NCBI GenBank assembly: GCA_002298145.1
Contig: DBMP01000015.1
Coordinates: forward strand, 248,001 to 312,000
DNA: 64,000 nucleotides
Direction: 5' to 3'
Source of the DNA: Spartobacteria bacterium UBA695
GTDB taxonomy: Bacteria > Verrucomicrobiota > Verrucomicrobiia > Chthoniobacterales > Chthoniobacteraceae
The position numbers and the translations under genes were made by a program. Below the pieces are notes generated by a model, which saw nothing but the letters and a program-made list of their open reading frames with translations, did no database searches and had not been told where the DNA came from. Within the stretch, counting starts at the first letter, position 1, and each line of letters starts with the position of its first letter. Of this stretch, positions 53,028-63,553 are shown piece by piece.

Positions 53028-53049
53028 CGGCGGCCTCCGCTCCCCGGGG

Positions 53050-54564
53050 CTAGTGCGTGATCTTCACGGCATTGCGCAGAAGAGTCACGCCGGTCTGGCG
53101 GTCGTATTCGGAAAGGGCTTTGCGGTAGTCGGCTTGGGCGTTGATGAGAGAGGCTTCCGACTCGGTCATCGACTTCTGGAGTTGCAGCACTTCGTAGGTC
53201 GTCGCCTTTCCGGCATCGTGGCGTTTACGTCCGGCATCGAGGCTCTCCTGGGCAAGCCGGAGGGCCTCCTGGGTTGAGTCAATCCGCTTGTGCGCGGTAT
53301 TGACCTCGCCTGCGGCATACGCCACGTCGACCATGATGCTCTGCTCCAGTTTTTTGAGGTTCACCAGCGCCTGCGCTTTGAGCAGCTTGGCCTCCTTGTA
53401 GCTTCCCTTGGCGGCGCGGTTGCCCAGCGGCACGCTAAAGACCGCGCCGATGCTCCAGTCCTCGGGGTTGCGCACGCCATTGCCCCAGTAGCGCATGCTG
53501 CCCGCCAGGTCGCGAGCATTGACGCCGAGCAGGTCGAGGCTGGCCACGAGGTCGAGGCGCGGCAGGGTGCTGTTGCGCGCGGTGACGATGTTGATGTTGC
53601 GGGTCTTGAGCGCGACGAGCGCCTGCTGATAGTCGGGGCGCTCCTTGAGGGCATCGCACACGCCCGCGTCCACATCCAGGTCGCCCGTGACCGATTCCGG
53701 CGGCGGCTCGATATCAACAGGGGTAAAGAGGAGCGTCCGGGTGTCGCAGGTGATGAGCTGTTTGAGGTAGCGCTCGTTATTCTCGATGTCGTTCTTGGCC
53801 AGGATGACAGCTTCCTCGCGCGAGGCGGCCTCGGCCTGGGCGGTGATGACGTCCAGGGCTACCTTGACGCCGATCTCAGCCCGCGCCTCCTCCTCCTTGC
53901 AAAGCTCCAGGGCCAAGTCGCGCGAACGTTTCTTAGCCTCGTAGTTGCGCTGGGCGGAGTAGAGCTGGTTGTAGAAGTAGACCGTCTCGGTAACGACGTT
54001 GATGACCTCTTGCTTAAAGTCCCACTCGCTGATCTCCCGGTTATTGCGGGCGATGTGCAGAGAGGCGAGGTTGACGGCGGTGCCGAAGCCGCGCAGCAGC
54101 GGCTGGGAGAGCGAAAGGCCGCTCTGCGACCAGTAGTCGCTGTAGCGGGCGGTCGTTCCGGTAATGCCCACGCTGTACTGCGTGCCCCAGATGGATTTAC
54201 CGGCGATATTGGCATAGTAGTTCCCGGCCTGGGTCTCATCGATGGAGGAGTTCGTCACGTTATGGCCACCTCCGAGGTTTAAGGTCGGGTCAAAGGTCCC
54301 CTCGGCGGCAGTGATGCGGGCATCGGCGATGTCCGGCTCGAACTCGGCCACCTTGATGGCGAGGTTATTTTCGATCGCGAGCGCAATGGCCTTGCGCAAG
54401 GTCAGTTTGAGAACCTGCGGCTGGGCTTGCCCCCGGTTTTGCTGCCCGGCGACGGCGGGCGAGGGCGTAGGCGTGGTCCTCGGTTTTGCAGAAACCGGAA
54501 GCGCAGACACAATCAGGGCCAGGGAAAGGACCGCGGCGAGGCTTTTGGAAAGCTGGGGAGACAT
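53050..54564 (-). CDS. TolC-family outer-membrane efflux protein
   Basis: 504 aa with a signal peptide (SLAAVLSLALIVSALPVSA). Two related TolC repeats are visible: LTLRKAIALAIENNLAIKVAEFEPDIADARITAAEGTFDP and, in the second half, RPDYQQALVALKTRNINIVTARNSTLPRLDLVA, each followed by a long helical part. This is the outer-membrane channel of a tripartite efflux or type I secretion system; no pump is adjacent. It is transcribed divergently from a repeat-containing protein. Confidence 0.9.
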   Translation of the reverse strand: MSPQLSKSLAAVLSLALIVSALPVSAKPRTTPTPSPAVAGQQNRGQAQPQVLKLTLRKAIALAIENNLAIKVAEFEPDIADARITAAEGTFDPTLNLGGGHNVTNSSIDETQAGNYYANIAGKSIWGTQYSVGITGTTARYSDYWSQSGLSLSQPLLRGFGTAVNLASLHIARNNREISEWDFKQEVINVVTETVYFYNQLYSAQRNYEAKKRSRDLALELCKEEEARAEIGVKVALDVITAQAEAASREEAVILAKNDIENNERYLKQLITCDTRTLLFTPVDIEPPPESVTGDLDVDAGVCDALKERPDYQQALVALKTRNINIVTARNSTLPRLDLVASLDLLGVNARDLAGSMRYWGNGVRNPEDWSIGAVFSVPLGNRAAKGSYKEAKLLKAQALVNLKKLEQSIMVDVAYAAGEVNTAHKRIDSTQEALRLAQESLDAGRKRHDAGKATTYEVLQLQKSMTESEASLINAQADYRKALSEYDRQTGVTLLRNAVKITH

Positions 54565-54664
54565 TTGGGGCTATCCCCCTAGTCTAATCCAGCTAAGGAA
54601 TCAAGCACTGTGCTTCGTTGACATCGGGTTTTTGCCTGCCTACCTTTGCGAGTTCCCCTCCTGT

Positions 54665-55848
<1,184 letters not shown>

Positions 55849-55852
<4 letters not shown>

Positions 55853-58104
55853 AAATTCTTTGTGTAGACGACGACCCTTCTTTCCTCCAAGGCCTGGTTG
55901 ACCTGCTCAAAAGCCAGCCCGGCTACCCCACCGTAGCCTCCGCCAACAGCGCCGGAGCCCTGGCCACGGCCGGAACGCTGCAAGGCGTCGACCTCCTCGT
56001 CACCGAGGTAGTGATGGACCCCGTGGACGGGTTCACCCTTCGGGGGCAATTGCAGGAGACCTTCCCGGAAATGAAGACCATCTTCATCTCCGGCTACGAC
56101 CTGAGCGACTACAGCCCCTACACCGCCGGTTGCCATGTTTTCACCAAGCCTGCGGACCCGAATCTTCTCGGCGAAGCCGTGGCGGGCATCGCCGTCCTGC
56201 TGAATTTCCGCGAAGCCCCCTCCCAGCCTCGCCCATCTGCGATCGCCGCGCCCAAAGCCACCCCCGCAGCAACTCCCGTCACCACACCCAAAGCTACCCC
56301 TGCGGCAACACCCGTTGCCACGCCAAAGGCCACCCCGGCGGCAACACCCGTTGCCACGCCCAAAGCCACCCCTGCGGCAACACCCGTTGCCACGCCGAAG
56401 GCCACCCCCGCAGCAACTCCCGTCGCCGCTCCCAAAGCCACCCCAGTTGCAACACCCGTTGCCACGCCCGCAGCCGCTCCCAAAGCAGCCCCCGTGGCCG
56501 TTCCCGTGGCCCAGAACCAGCTTAAAATCGGCCACTACCGCGTCATCAGCAAACTTGGGCAAGACGAGTGGGGCGACCTCTACCTGGCCAACCAGACCTC
56601 CATGTCGCGCCCCGTGGCACTTTCCGTCCTCTCTCAGAGCCTGCTCCAGGGCGACGCCAAGGCCAAAGAGCGCTACCAGGCCGTCGTCCGGGCCCGCGCC
56701 GCCGTCAAGCACCCCGCCATTATCTCCGTCTTCGAGGCGGGCGAAGCCGACGGCTACGTCTACCACACCAGCGAATACGTCGACGGCAACCACCTCGCCC
56801 ACTTGAAAAAAGAGGGCGTCAACATCGACGACAAAATCGCCCTGCGGCTCATCAAAACCGTCGCCGAGGGCCTCCTCTACCTCCAGCAGAACAAAATCCC
56901 CCGCGCCCCGCTGACCGCCCGGGCCGTTTTCCTCGACAAAAACAGCGACCCGCACCTCGCCAACCTCGCCGTACTCCAAGGCGCGGGATGCGAAGCCACG
57001 GGCAGCGAAATCTCCGCCCTGGGCCAGGCCGTCTCCGCCCTGCTGCCGGGGGGCATAGCCGCCAACCAAGGCTTCCAGGCGCTCCTCACCCGCATGGCCA
57101 TGGCCGAAGCCAACGGCCTTTCCGACTGGAACGAAGTCCTCAAAGCCGTCAACGAACTGGCCCCGAAAGTCATCCCCGCCGACGCCAGCAAAATCACCGC
57201 CCGCGACCAAGTGGCCATCCGCGCCGTGGAAAAAATGAAGAAAGAGCGAAAGCGCTCCATCGTCCTCGCCATCGTCCTCGCCATTGTCGCCCTCGGGGCC
57301 ACGTGCGGGTTCGTTTACTGGAAATTCTTCACCACCAACGCGCGCAACCTAAGCCAGATGGTCTACGTCCCGGCAGGCGAATTCATCTTCCAGGACGGCC
57401 AGAAAGCCACAACCGGCGAATTCTGGATCGACAAATACGAAGTCACCATCGCCGACTACGCCAAGTTCCTTAAAGCCGTAAACAACGGCGAAAACCCCAC
57501 GCGCTTCGACGCCCCCAACCAGCCCAAAGGCAAAACCAACCACATCCCCGACCGCAACTCGGTCTCGTGGAACATCTGGTACTCCCGGGCCCTCGCGGGC
57601 AAACCGGCCAAGTCCGTGCCCATCGACCTGAACTGCCCCATCTTCAACGTCGACTACTGGGACGCCTGCGCCTACGCCAACTGGGCTGGCAAGCGCCTCC
57701 CGACCGAGCAGGAATGGGAGAAAGCCGCGCGCGGAACCGACGGCCGCCCCTACCCGTGGGGAACGGCCTTCCAGGCAGGCGCGGCCAACCTGGGCAAGGA
57801 CTTCATCGAGATCCCCAACCCCGAGTCAAAGGGAACCGTGGACGGCTACTTCTGGTGGAACCCGGTCGACCTCAAGCCCAAAGACCTGAGCCCCTATGGC
57901 GCCCAGGGAATGCTCGGCAACGTCGCCGAGTGGACCAGCACGCTGGACACGATCGAAAAGACCACCGCCAAGGGGCCCGTCGTGCGCGGCGGCTCCTTCC
58001 ACCTCGCCGAGGCCACGCTGCTCAAGCGCCGCGCCGTGGAGCCCACCACCGAGCTGGAGTACGTCGGCTTCCGGTGCGTTTCCGACACCGCGCCGAAGAA
58101 ATAA
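55849..58104 (+). CDS. Receiver/pseudokinase/FGE-sulfatase-domain fusion protein
   Basis: 751 aa. Residues 1-120 form a receiver domain: acidic pocket D7-D9, S81 and K100, but the phosphoacceptor Asp is replaced by E53 (VTEVVMDPVDG). Residues 135-206 hold six 12-residue Pro/Ala/Thr/Lys units. Residues 228-450 resemble a Ser/Thr kinase (IGHYRVISKLGQDEWGDLYLA), but the beta-3 Lys is Ser259 (VALSVLS) and no HRD or DFG is visible. A transmembrane helix at about 469-492 is followed by an FGE/SUMF1-type domain (QMVYVPAGEFIFQDG, EWEKAARGTDGRPYPWG, GNVAEWTSTL, VVRGGSF, VGFRC). The first two regions are thus cytoplasmic and the last periplasmic. It is coupled to the gene before it. Confidence 0.85.
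56251..56466 (+). repeat. Six 36-bp coding repeats in the linker
   Basis: Six in-frame units encode PKATPAATPVAT-type 12-residue blocks (first unit -VTT, fifth -VAA, sixth PKATPVATPVAT). Synonymous changes between units show they diverged after duplication. A Pro/Ala/Lys linker of this kind is flexible and extended. Confidence 0.8.
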
Positions 58105-58189
58105 GCCCGGTTTCGCACGCCAGTTTTTACCCCATGCGGAAAAAAAGGACTGGCGCAGCGCCAATTTGAGCGTATTTACGAGGATTCCC

Positions 58190-59080
58190 ATGCGCCCCCG
58201 CCTCCTCCTGTTCGCCCTCCTCCTCGCCGTCGCCTTTGTGCAGTCAGCCCAGGCCCAGTTCCAGGTCTCGCTCGACATCAAGCGCCGCTTCCTCATGGTC
58301 TACGAGCCGATCGTCGCCACCGTCACCGTAGCCAACCTCAGCGGCCGCGACATCACGCTCACCGACTCGCCCACGCAAAGCTGGTTCGGCTTCCAGGTCA
58401 ACTACGGCGAGACCTCCCGCATCATCCCGCCCAACGACCCCTTCTACCGCCAGCCCCCGCTGACCCTCGCCATGGGCCAGACCATCAAGCGCAGCGTCGT
58501 GCTCAACAACCTCTTCCCCATGGGCGAACTCGGGCTCTACCGGATACGCGCCACTATCTTCGATTCCGCCCGCGAGAAATATTACCAGTCGCCCGTCATC
58601 GGCCTGGAGCTCAGCGAAGGCAAGCTCGTCTGGCAGCAGAACGCAGGCGTTCCCTCCGGCTACAACGGCGCGGGCGGCACGCGCAAAGTCTCGCTACTGA
58701 CCTTCCGCAGGTCTGAGTCCACCTACCTCTACGTCCGCGTCGAGGACCCCGACAACGCCGTCGTCTACAGCACACTGGGGCTCGGGCGGATCATCTCGGG
58801 CATCGACCCCGAAGTCCAGTTTGACGGCCAGAACGTCGTCAACGTCCTCCAGCTCATCGGCCAAAAGGCCTACCTCTTCACCCGCGTCAGCCTGGACGGC
58901 GAAATCATTTCCCAGGAGACCTACACCACCACCAAGTACCGCCCCACCCTGCGGCGCAACGCCTCCGGCTCCATCTCCGTCTACGGCGGCACCGCCTCCC
59001 GCACCGGAGCCCCGGGCGATCCCGGCGAAAAGGTCCCCAACAAACTTTCCGACCGGCCCGTGCCAGTACCCGCACAGTAG
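58190..59080 (+). CDS. Secreted beta-rich protein of unknown function
   Basis: 296 aa with signal peptide (LLLFALLLAVAFVQSAQA). The mature domain begins VSLDIKRRFLMVYEPIVATVTVANLSGRDITLTDSPTQSWFGFQV, an immunoglobulin-like beta-sandwich start often found in intracellular-protease-inhibitor or BACON-like domains. The gene start is ATG 58190 with GAGG six nt upstream, so the start is secure; in-frame sequence before it is shadow reading of the previous gene. It follows the fusion protein by 85 bp and ends at a strong terminator. Confidence 0.65.
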   Translation: MRPRLLLFALLLAVAFVQSAQAQFQVSLDIKRRFLMVYEPIVATVTVANLSGRDITLTDSPTQSWFGFQVNYGETSRIIPPNDPFYRQPPLTLAMGQTIKRSVVLNNLFPMGELGLYRIRATIFDSAREKYYQSPVIGLELSEGKLVWQQNAGVPSGYNGAGGTRKVSLLTFRRSESTYLYVRVEDPDNAVVYSTLGLGRIISGIDPEVQFDGQNVVNVLQLIGQKAYLFTRVSLDGEIISQETYTTTKYRPTLRRNASGSISVYGGTASRTGAPGDPGEKVPNKLSDRPVPVPAQ

Positions 59081-59114
59081 CCCATCCCCTAGGCTCCCCT
59101 CCCGCACCTCTTTC

Positions 59115-59158
59115 AACGCCGCGTGGCTTCAATCGCCCACGCGGCGTTTCCATTTTTT
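59115..59158 (+). terminator. Strong rho-independent terminator
   Basis: A perfect 12-bp stem AACGCCGCGTGG/CCACGCGGCGTT (59115-59126 and 59137-59148) with a 10-nt loop, then TCCATTTTTT. It ends the transcript of the secreted protein before the amidase gene. Confidence 0.88.
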
Positions 59159-59234
59159 GGCCTATATCAACCTTGTTTAAACATTCGATTAATTACCGCT
59201 TGCGCCTCCCGCCGGATTCGATTGATTGCCGGAC

Positions 59235-59879
59235 ATGAAACGCATCCTCCTGCTGCTTCTCCCGCTTTTCTCCCTTGCGGCCAGCGGCCACGCCTTCAAC
59301 ACCGTCATCATCGACGCCGGCCACGGTGGCAAAGACCCCGGCGGCATCCCCCTTAACCTGGCCTGCGAAAAAACCCTCGCCCTCGACGTCGCCGGGCGGC
59401 TTGGGGAAATCATGCGCGAGGAAGGCATCCGCACGATCATGACCCGCACCAACGACACCTTCGTTCCGCTGCCCGCGCGCGTCGCCATCGCCAATGCCCA
59501 TCCCGGCGCGCTCTTCGTCAGTATCCATTTCAACTCCGGCATGCGGCGCGGTGCCAACGGCTTCGAGACCTTCTACTACAACCCGAAGTCAGCCCCCATC
59601 GCCACGCGCGTCTACAGCGAGCTGGAGCGGATGCACCCGGGCGAGCAGCGCGGCGTCAAGCGGCGCGCCCTCTACGTCCTGCGCAAAACGCGCGGCGCCG
59701 CCGTACTGGTGGAATGCGGCTTCCTCACCAACCCGCAGGAAACAGCGCTCTGCCTCACCCCGGCCTACCGGGAGAAGCTCGCCCAGGCCATCGCCAAGGC
59801 CATCACCGACGGCCAGGTAGCCTCAACCAAGACCCCGGAGCCCGCGAAGAAAAAGGACGCCAAAGACCATTCCGGCTAA
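59235..59879 (+). CDS. N-acetylmuramoyl-L-alanine amidase (AmiC type)
   Basis: A 214-aa periplasmic zinc amidase that cleaves the stem peptide from peptidoglycan. After a signal peptide (ILLLLLPLFSLAASGHA) come the Amidase_3 motifs: H30 (IIDAGHGG), E45 (ACEKTLAL), H98 (SIHFN) and the catalytic E160 (VLVECGFLTNP). There is no AMIN or SPOR domain, and the regulatory helix insertion of E. coli AmiC is absent. The start is the ATG at 59235; a TTG nine nt upstream was rejected. A terminator hairpin follows 27 bp after the stop. Confidence 0.92.
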   Translation: MKRILLLLLPLFSLAASGHAFNTVIIDAGHGGKDPGGIPLNLACEKTLALDVAGRLGEIMREEGIRTIMTRTNDTFVPLPARVAIANAHPGALFVSIHFNSGMRRGANGFETFYYNPKSAPIATRVYSELERMHPGEQRGVKRRALYVLRKTRGAAVLVECGFLTNPQETALCLTPAYREKLAQAIAKAITDGQVASTKTPEPAKKKDAKDHSG

Positions 59880-59905
59880 AGCGGATTACATCATATCGAA
59901 CCAGA

Positions 59906-59936
59906 GGGCGGCAGCGGATGCCGCCCTTTTTCTTTT
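59906..59936 (+). terminator. Rho-independent terminator after the amidase gene
   Basis: GGGCGGCA/TGCCGCCC (59906-59913 and 59919-59926), 5-nt loop, followed by TTTTTCTTTT. A textbook intrinsic terminator 26 bp after the amidase stop. Confidence 0.9.
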
Positions 59937-59994
59937 CGGCAACCGGTGGAGGAGACACTGGTAATTCCCCACCGGCAATGATCTAATCCGCCCC

Positions 59995-61539
59995 ATGAGC
60001 GTGACTTGCCAGGAGATGAAACGCATCGAGGAAGCCGCCTTTGCGGCAGGCGCCTCCGCCGAGGCGCTGATGGAACAGGCGGGCGAAGAGATGGCCCGTG
60101 CAATAATGCAATTTTTCCCCATCCCCGGCGAGTGCCGCGTCTTCTTCGGCAAAGGCCACAACGGTGGCGATGCCCTGGTAGCGGCCCGCCACCTGCTCCA
60201 CCAAGGCTGGATGGTAAAGGTGCAAAAAACCTTCCCCGAGGGCGAGCTGGCCCCGCTCACGCGCAAAAAGCTCGGCGAATTCATCGCCACCAGCCGGGAA
60301 ACCTGTTTCGCCGCGCCCAGCTCCTCCTACGGCCCCCGGATTCTCCTCGACGGCCTGCTCGGCATCGGCGCCATCCATCGGCGCGGCGAGCCCGAAGGCT
60401 CCGGGCTGCGCGAACCGATTTTAAGCGCCGCGCGGGAACTCAACCGCCAACGCCGCGAGGAAGGCGCGCTCGTCTTCGCCCTTGATGTCCCCACCGGCCT
60501 CGACGCCGACACGGGCGAAGCCGATCCCGACACCGTGCAGGCGCATTTCACCCTCTGCGTGGCCTTTGCCAAGCGGGGCCTGCTGGCCGACAGCGCCCTC
60601 CCCTCGGTGGGCCGCCTGGCCGTCCTGCCGCTGCCCGCGCTCGAAGCGCACGCTCGCTTTGTTTCCCCGCTGGAAACCGTCGCCACTCCCGAGACGCTGC
60701 GTTCGCTCTTGCCCGTACGCCCTTACGACGCGCACAAGGGGATGTTCGGCCGCGTCGGCATCGTGGCCGGTTCGCGCGGATTCGCCGGAGCCGCCATCAT
60801 GGCCGCCAACGCAGCAGTGCGCGGCGGCGCGGGCTTGGTGACACTTTTTGTCACACCAGATATTTACGCCCCCGTAGCCGCCGCGGCGATGCCGGAGGTG
60901 ATGGTCACGCCGGTAGACTGTTACCTGGCCGTGCTCGAACGCCCCTTTGACGCCCTGGCCATCGGGCCGGGCCTGGGCCGCGAAGACGCGGAGGACGTCT
61001 TGGCCGTCTGCGAATATTTCACCGGGCCGATGGTGATCGACGCCGACGCGCTCAACGATCTGGCAGGCCACATGGAAACGCTCCACCGGGCCCGGGGGCC
61101 GCGCCTGCTCACGCCGCATCCCGGCGAAATGGCCCGGCTATTCCCGGAAGGGGCCGGGCTCACGCGGCGCGAAACCGCCGAGCGTTTCCTGGAAACCCAC
61201 GCGGGGGGCGAGGCGGATGTCACACTACTCCTAAAGGGCTCGCGCACGCTGGTCGCCCGGCGCACCCCGGAAGGCCTGCGCACATCCTATAATACCACCG
61301 GCAACCCCGGCATGGCCACCGGCGGCATGGGCGACGTCCTCACCGGCCTCTGCGCCGCCCTGCTCGGCCAGCGACTCGCCCCGTTCGACACCGCCCGGCT
61401 CGGGGCATGGCTCTGCGGCCGCGCGGCGGAAATGGCCCTCACCGCGGGCGACCACAGCCAGGAGACGCTCGCCGCCACGGATCTCCTGGGCTTCCTGGGC
61501 CGCGCCTTCCGCGAGGCGCGCTACCGCGGTTCATACTAA
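59995..61539 (+). CDS. nnr: Bifunctional NAD(P)H-hydrate epimerase/ADP-dependent dehydratase
   Basis: A 514-aa repair enzyme for damaged NADHX/NADPHX. The N-terminal part (1-220) is the epimerase (YjeF_N): FFGKGHNGGDALVAARHL and ALDVPTGLDADTGE. The C-terminal part (225-514) is the ribokinase-like dehydratase: KGMFGRVGIVAGSRGFAGAAIMAA, GPGLGREDAE, LLTPHPGEMARLFP and the signature NTTGNPGMATGGMGDVLTG. Both halves have their key motifs. It is monocistronic, with a terminator just before it and a convergent cassette gene 13 bp after the stop. Confidence 0.95.
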   Translation: MSVTCQEMKRIEEAAFAAGASAEALMEQAGEEMARAIMQFFPIPGECRVFFGKGHNGGDALVAARHLLHQGWMVKVQKTFPEGELAPLTRKKLGEFIATSRETCFAAPSSSYGPRILLDGLLGIGAIHRRGEPEGSGLREPILSAARELNRQRREEGALVFALDVPTGLDADTGEADPDTVQAHFTLCVAFAKRGLLADSALPSVGRLAVLPLPALEAHARFVSPLETVATPETLRSLLPVRPYDAHKGMFGRVGIVAGSRGFAGAAIMAANAAVRGGAGLVTLFVTPDIYAPVAAAAMPEVMVTPVDCYLAVLERPFDALAIGPGLGREDAEDVLAVCEYFTGPMVIDADALNDLAGHMETLHRARGPRLLTPHPGEMARLFPEGAGLTRRETAERFLETHAGGEADVTLLLKGSRTLVARRTPEGLRTSYNTTGNPGMATGGMGDVLTGLCAALLGQRLAPFDTARLGAWLCGRAAEMALTAGDHSQETLAATDLLGFLGRAFREARYRGSY

Positions 61540-61552
61540 TAACTACTCGATA

Positions 61553-63553
61553 TTACTCATACACCGGCTCGATCTGCCGGTCAACCACCTTGCCCGTGAG
61601 GCGATCGATGGCGAGATGCAGCCAGTAGCGGCGCTCGCTCTGCACGACGAAGCGGTCGAGCGAACCGGCATTGGGCGGGAAAACGCCCGACTGCGCCACG
61701 ACGTCGATGAGCAGGTTCCACGTGCGCGCGTTGGTGACGCTGGAGAGGGCCAGGAGCGCCCCATTCCTGTTACTAGACGACGCTAGCATCCCCGGCAGCC
61801 CGGAAGGGTCGGCAATGGGCGCGGCGGCAAATTTCGCGGGCAGGGTATAGGCGATGGTCAGCGCCGTGGAACTGGTCGTTCGACTGGAGCCGGTGTCGTT
61901 GAGCGCAGCCAAGGAGAGCTGCGCGTAGAGCCCCATGTTGTGCGCCGAGTTCGGGTTGAGCTTCCCGGCGGAGACGGGCGGTTCATCAATGGCGGAAAAG
62001 AGATCCAGCAGCGGGGAATAGTCGATATCCGTCGCCCAGAAATCGACGCCATCGACATACCCGAGCCCGCCTACCGACTGGAAGACCTGCTTGTTGCCGA
62101 GATACTTGTTGATAATGGCCGAGCCGGTTTTGAGAACCTTCGCATCGGTCACCGTCCCGGTCTTGGCGATCATCCCCGCCTTCAGCAGCTCAAAGAAATT
62201 CGGCTCACGCAGGAAGGGGCCCTGCTGGCTCGGATCGGTTGCCGCCGCGACCTCCCCGAGGGTCTTGATATCAGCGGACACGCTCCCCTCCGGGCCGATA
62301 TAGGTAAAGTCCACCGTCCCCGACGTCACAGAGTTGCACGAAATGCCAAAGCAGGCCCGGAGCGCGGGTTCGTTAGTCCCCGATACGTTAACCAACGCCA
62401 GCCGCTTGAGGGAAAAGCGAGAGTGCAGCAGCGGCTCGCCCTCGCCGGATGAAACCAATCTGAGGTTGCCGTCGTCATTGTAGTGCTGGAACTGCCCGGG
62501 ACGCGATATCCGGATTTCGTGGAAACGCGAGGGGGCCGTGACCGCACGCGTGAACGTACCGAGGTGTTGCAGCGTATCCTCGTCCCACCGAAGTTCGCGC
62601 CGCAGCTCCAGCAGCTCCAGCCGGGTGAGGAAAGCCTGGTCGGTGCGCCCGCCGTTGCCGGACGCGCCGCCAACTTTCATAAACCCGTCGCCATTGGCAA
62701 GCATCAAGCGGCAGTAGTCCGCCGCGCCGGCGGCGTCTATGGAAAGCGCGCGAATGGTCGATCCGCTGCCACTGGCCGAGGCGTAGTTGCGCCAGCCGAC
62801 GATATTATTGGTCATGGAGCCCGAGAGGCCCAGGCGGGTCAGGTCAGCAAAGGCCAAGACGCCTTTTCCCGCAATCGTGGCCGGGGCCGAAGCGGTGGGG
62901 TACCCGGCCACGTTCATGTCAAGAAGGCCGCTCTGGTCGTAGATGGCGTAGGCGTACCTGCCGATGGCCCGGGTACTCGGCACGGACAGCGTCTCCGGGC
63001 CCAGGTCGGTTACGTAAACCCAGCTCGGCGCGGGGAACGCAGTAATCGGCGTGGGGATGGAGGAGCCGCTGGTCGTCAGCCGGGGCACGAGGTAGTGGCG
63101 GTTCCAGCGCGTCGGGGAGATCGAGCGCCCGTTGGCCGACGTGGCCGTGGTGGAGGCGGCAGAGGCCGGGAAAAGGTCCACTCCCGGCGAGAGCACCGCC
63201 GAGGTGGAGCTGATCCGCAGGAGGCTGGGGATGGTCCCGCTGGTAGTCACATTGCGCTGCGGCACGAGGTTCCCGGGAGACGTGGCAACGTAGAGCGTGC
63301 AGCGGCCGCTGGTTTCCAGGCTTGAGCCGTTAACAATCTCCTGTCGCAGTTCGCTGACCAGGATATCCAGCGCGCTGCGGGCCAGCTCACACGCCTGCGC
63401 CTGCTGGCAACTGCTAAAGGAGACCCGCCGCATGGCCGTTGTCCGGCTGTAGGTGGCAATGACCACCGTTGTGATCAGCACCGTAAAGGCCAGCACCACG
63501 ATGAGCGCCATGCCCCGGGTTGACCGAGTTAATTTAAAAGAGAGCAGCTTCAT
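61553..63553 (-). CDS. Verru_Chthon cassette protein A, second copy (shorter)
   Basis: 666 aa, about 440 residues shorter than the first cassette A. The N-terminal hydrophobic helix TRGMALIVVLAFTVLITTVVIATYS is followed by QACELARSALDILVSELRQEIVNGS, matching the first copy in place and type (ALNVIVDDLKEEIINNS). The C-terminal block RRYWLHLAIDRLTGKVVDRQ and the sequence before it (LIDVVAQSGVFPPNAGSLDRF) match as well; the middle is much reduced. The ATG overlaps the stop of the preceding C gene. It converges with nnr, the two stops being 13 bp apart. Confidence 0.8.
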   Translation of the reverse strand: MKLLSFKLTRSTRGMALIVVLAFTVLITTVVIATYSRTTAMRRVSFSSCQQAQACELARSALDILVSELRQEIVNGSSLETSGRCTLYVATSPGNLVPQRNVTTSGTIPSLLRISSTSAVLSPGVDLFPASAASTTATSANGRSISPTRWNRHYLVPRLTTSGSSIPTPITAFPAPSWVYVTDLGPETLSVPSTRAIGRYAYAIYDQSGLLDMNVAGYPTASAPATIAGKGVLAFADLTRLGLSGSMTNNIVGWRNYASASGSGSTIRALSIDAAGAADYCRLMLANGDGFMKVGGASGNGGRTDQAFLTRLELLELRRELRWDEDTLQHLGTFTRAVTAPSRFHEIRISRPGQFQHYNDDGNLRLVSSGEGEPLLHSRFSLKRLALVNVSGTNEPALRACFGISCNSVTSGTVDFTYIGPEGSVSADIKTLGEVAAATDPSQQGPFLREPNFFELLKAGMIAKTGTVTDAKVLKTGSAIINKYLGNKQVFQSVGGLGYVDGVDFWATDIDYSPLLDLFSAIDEPPVSAGKLNPNSAHNMGLYAQLSLAALNDTGSSRTTSSTALTIAYTLPAKFAAAPIADPSGLPGMLASSSNRNGALLALSSVTNARTWNLLIDVVAQSGVFPPNAGSLDRFVVQSERRYWLHLAIDRLTGKVVDRQIEPVYE

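Noticed and set aside
54242..54664. Upstream extension of the TPR-like protein
   Set aside because: Antisense to the TolC-like gene and crosses the divergent promoter region; the signal-anchor start is at 54665 or 54677.
56251..56466. CRISPR-like tandem repeats
   Set aside because: Repeats are contiguous, in frame, without spacers and encode a Pro/Ala/Thr linker.
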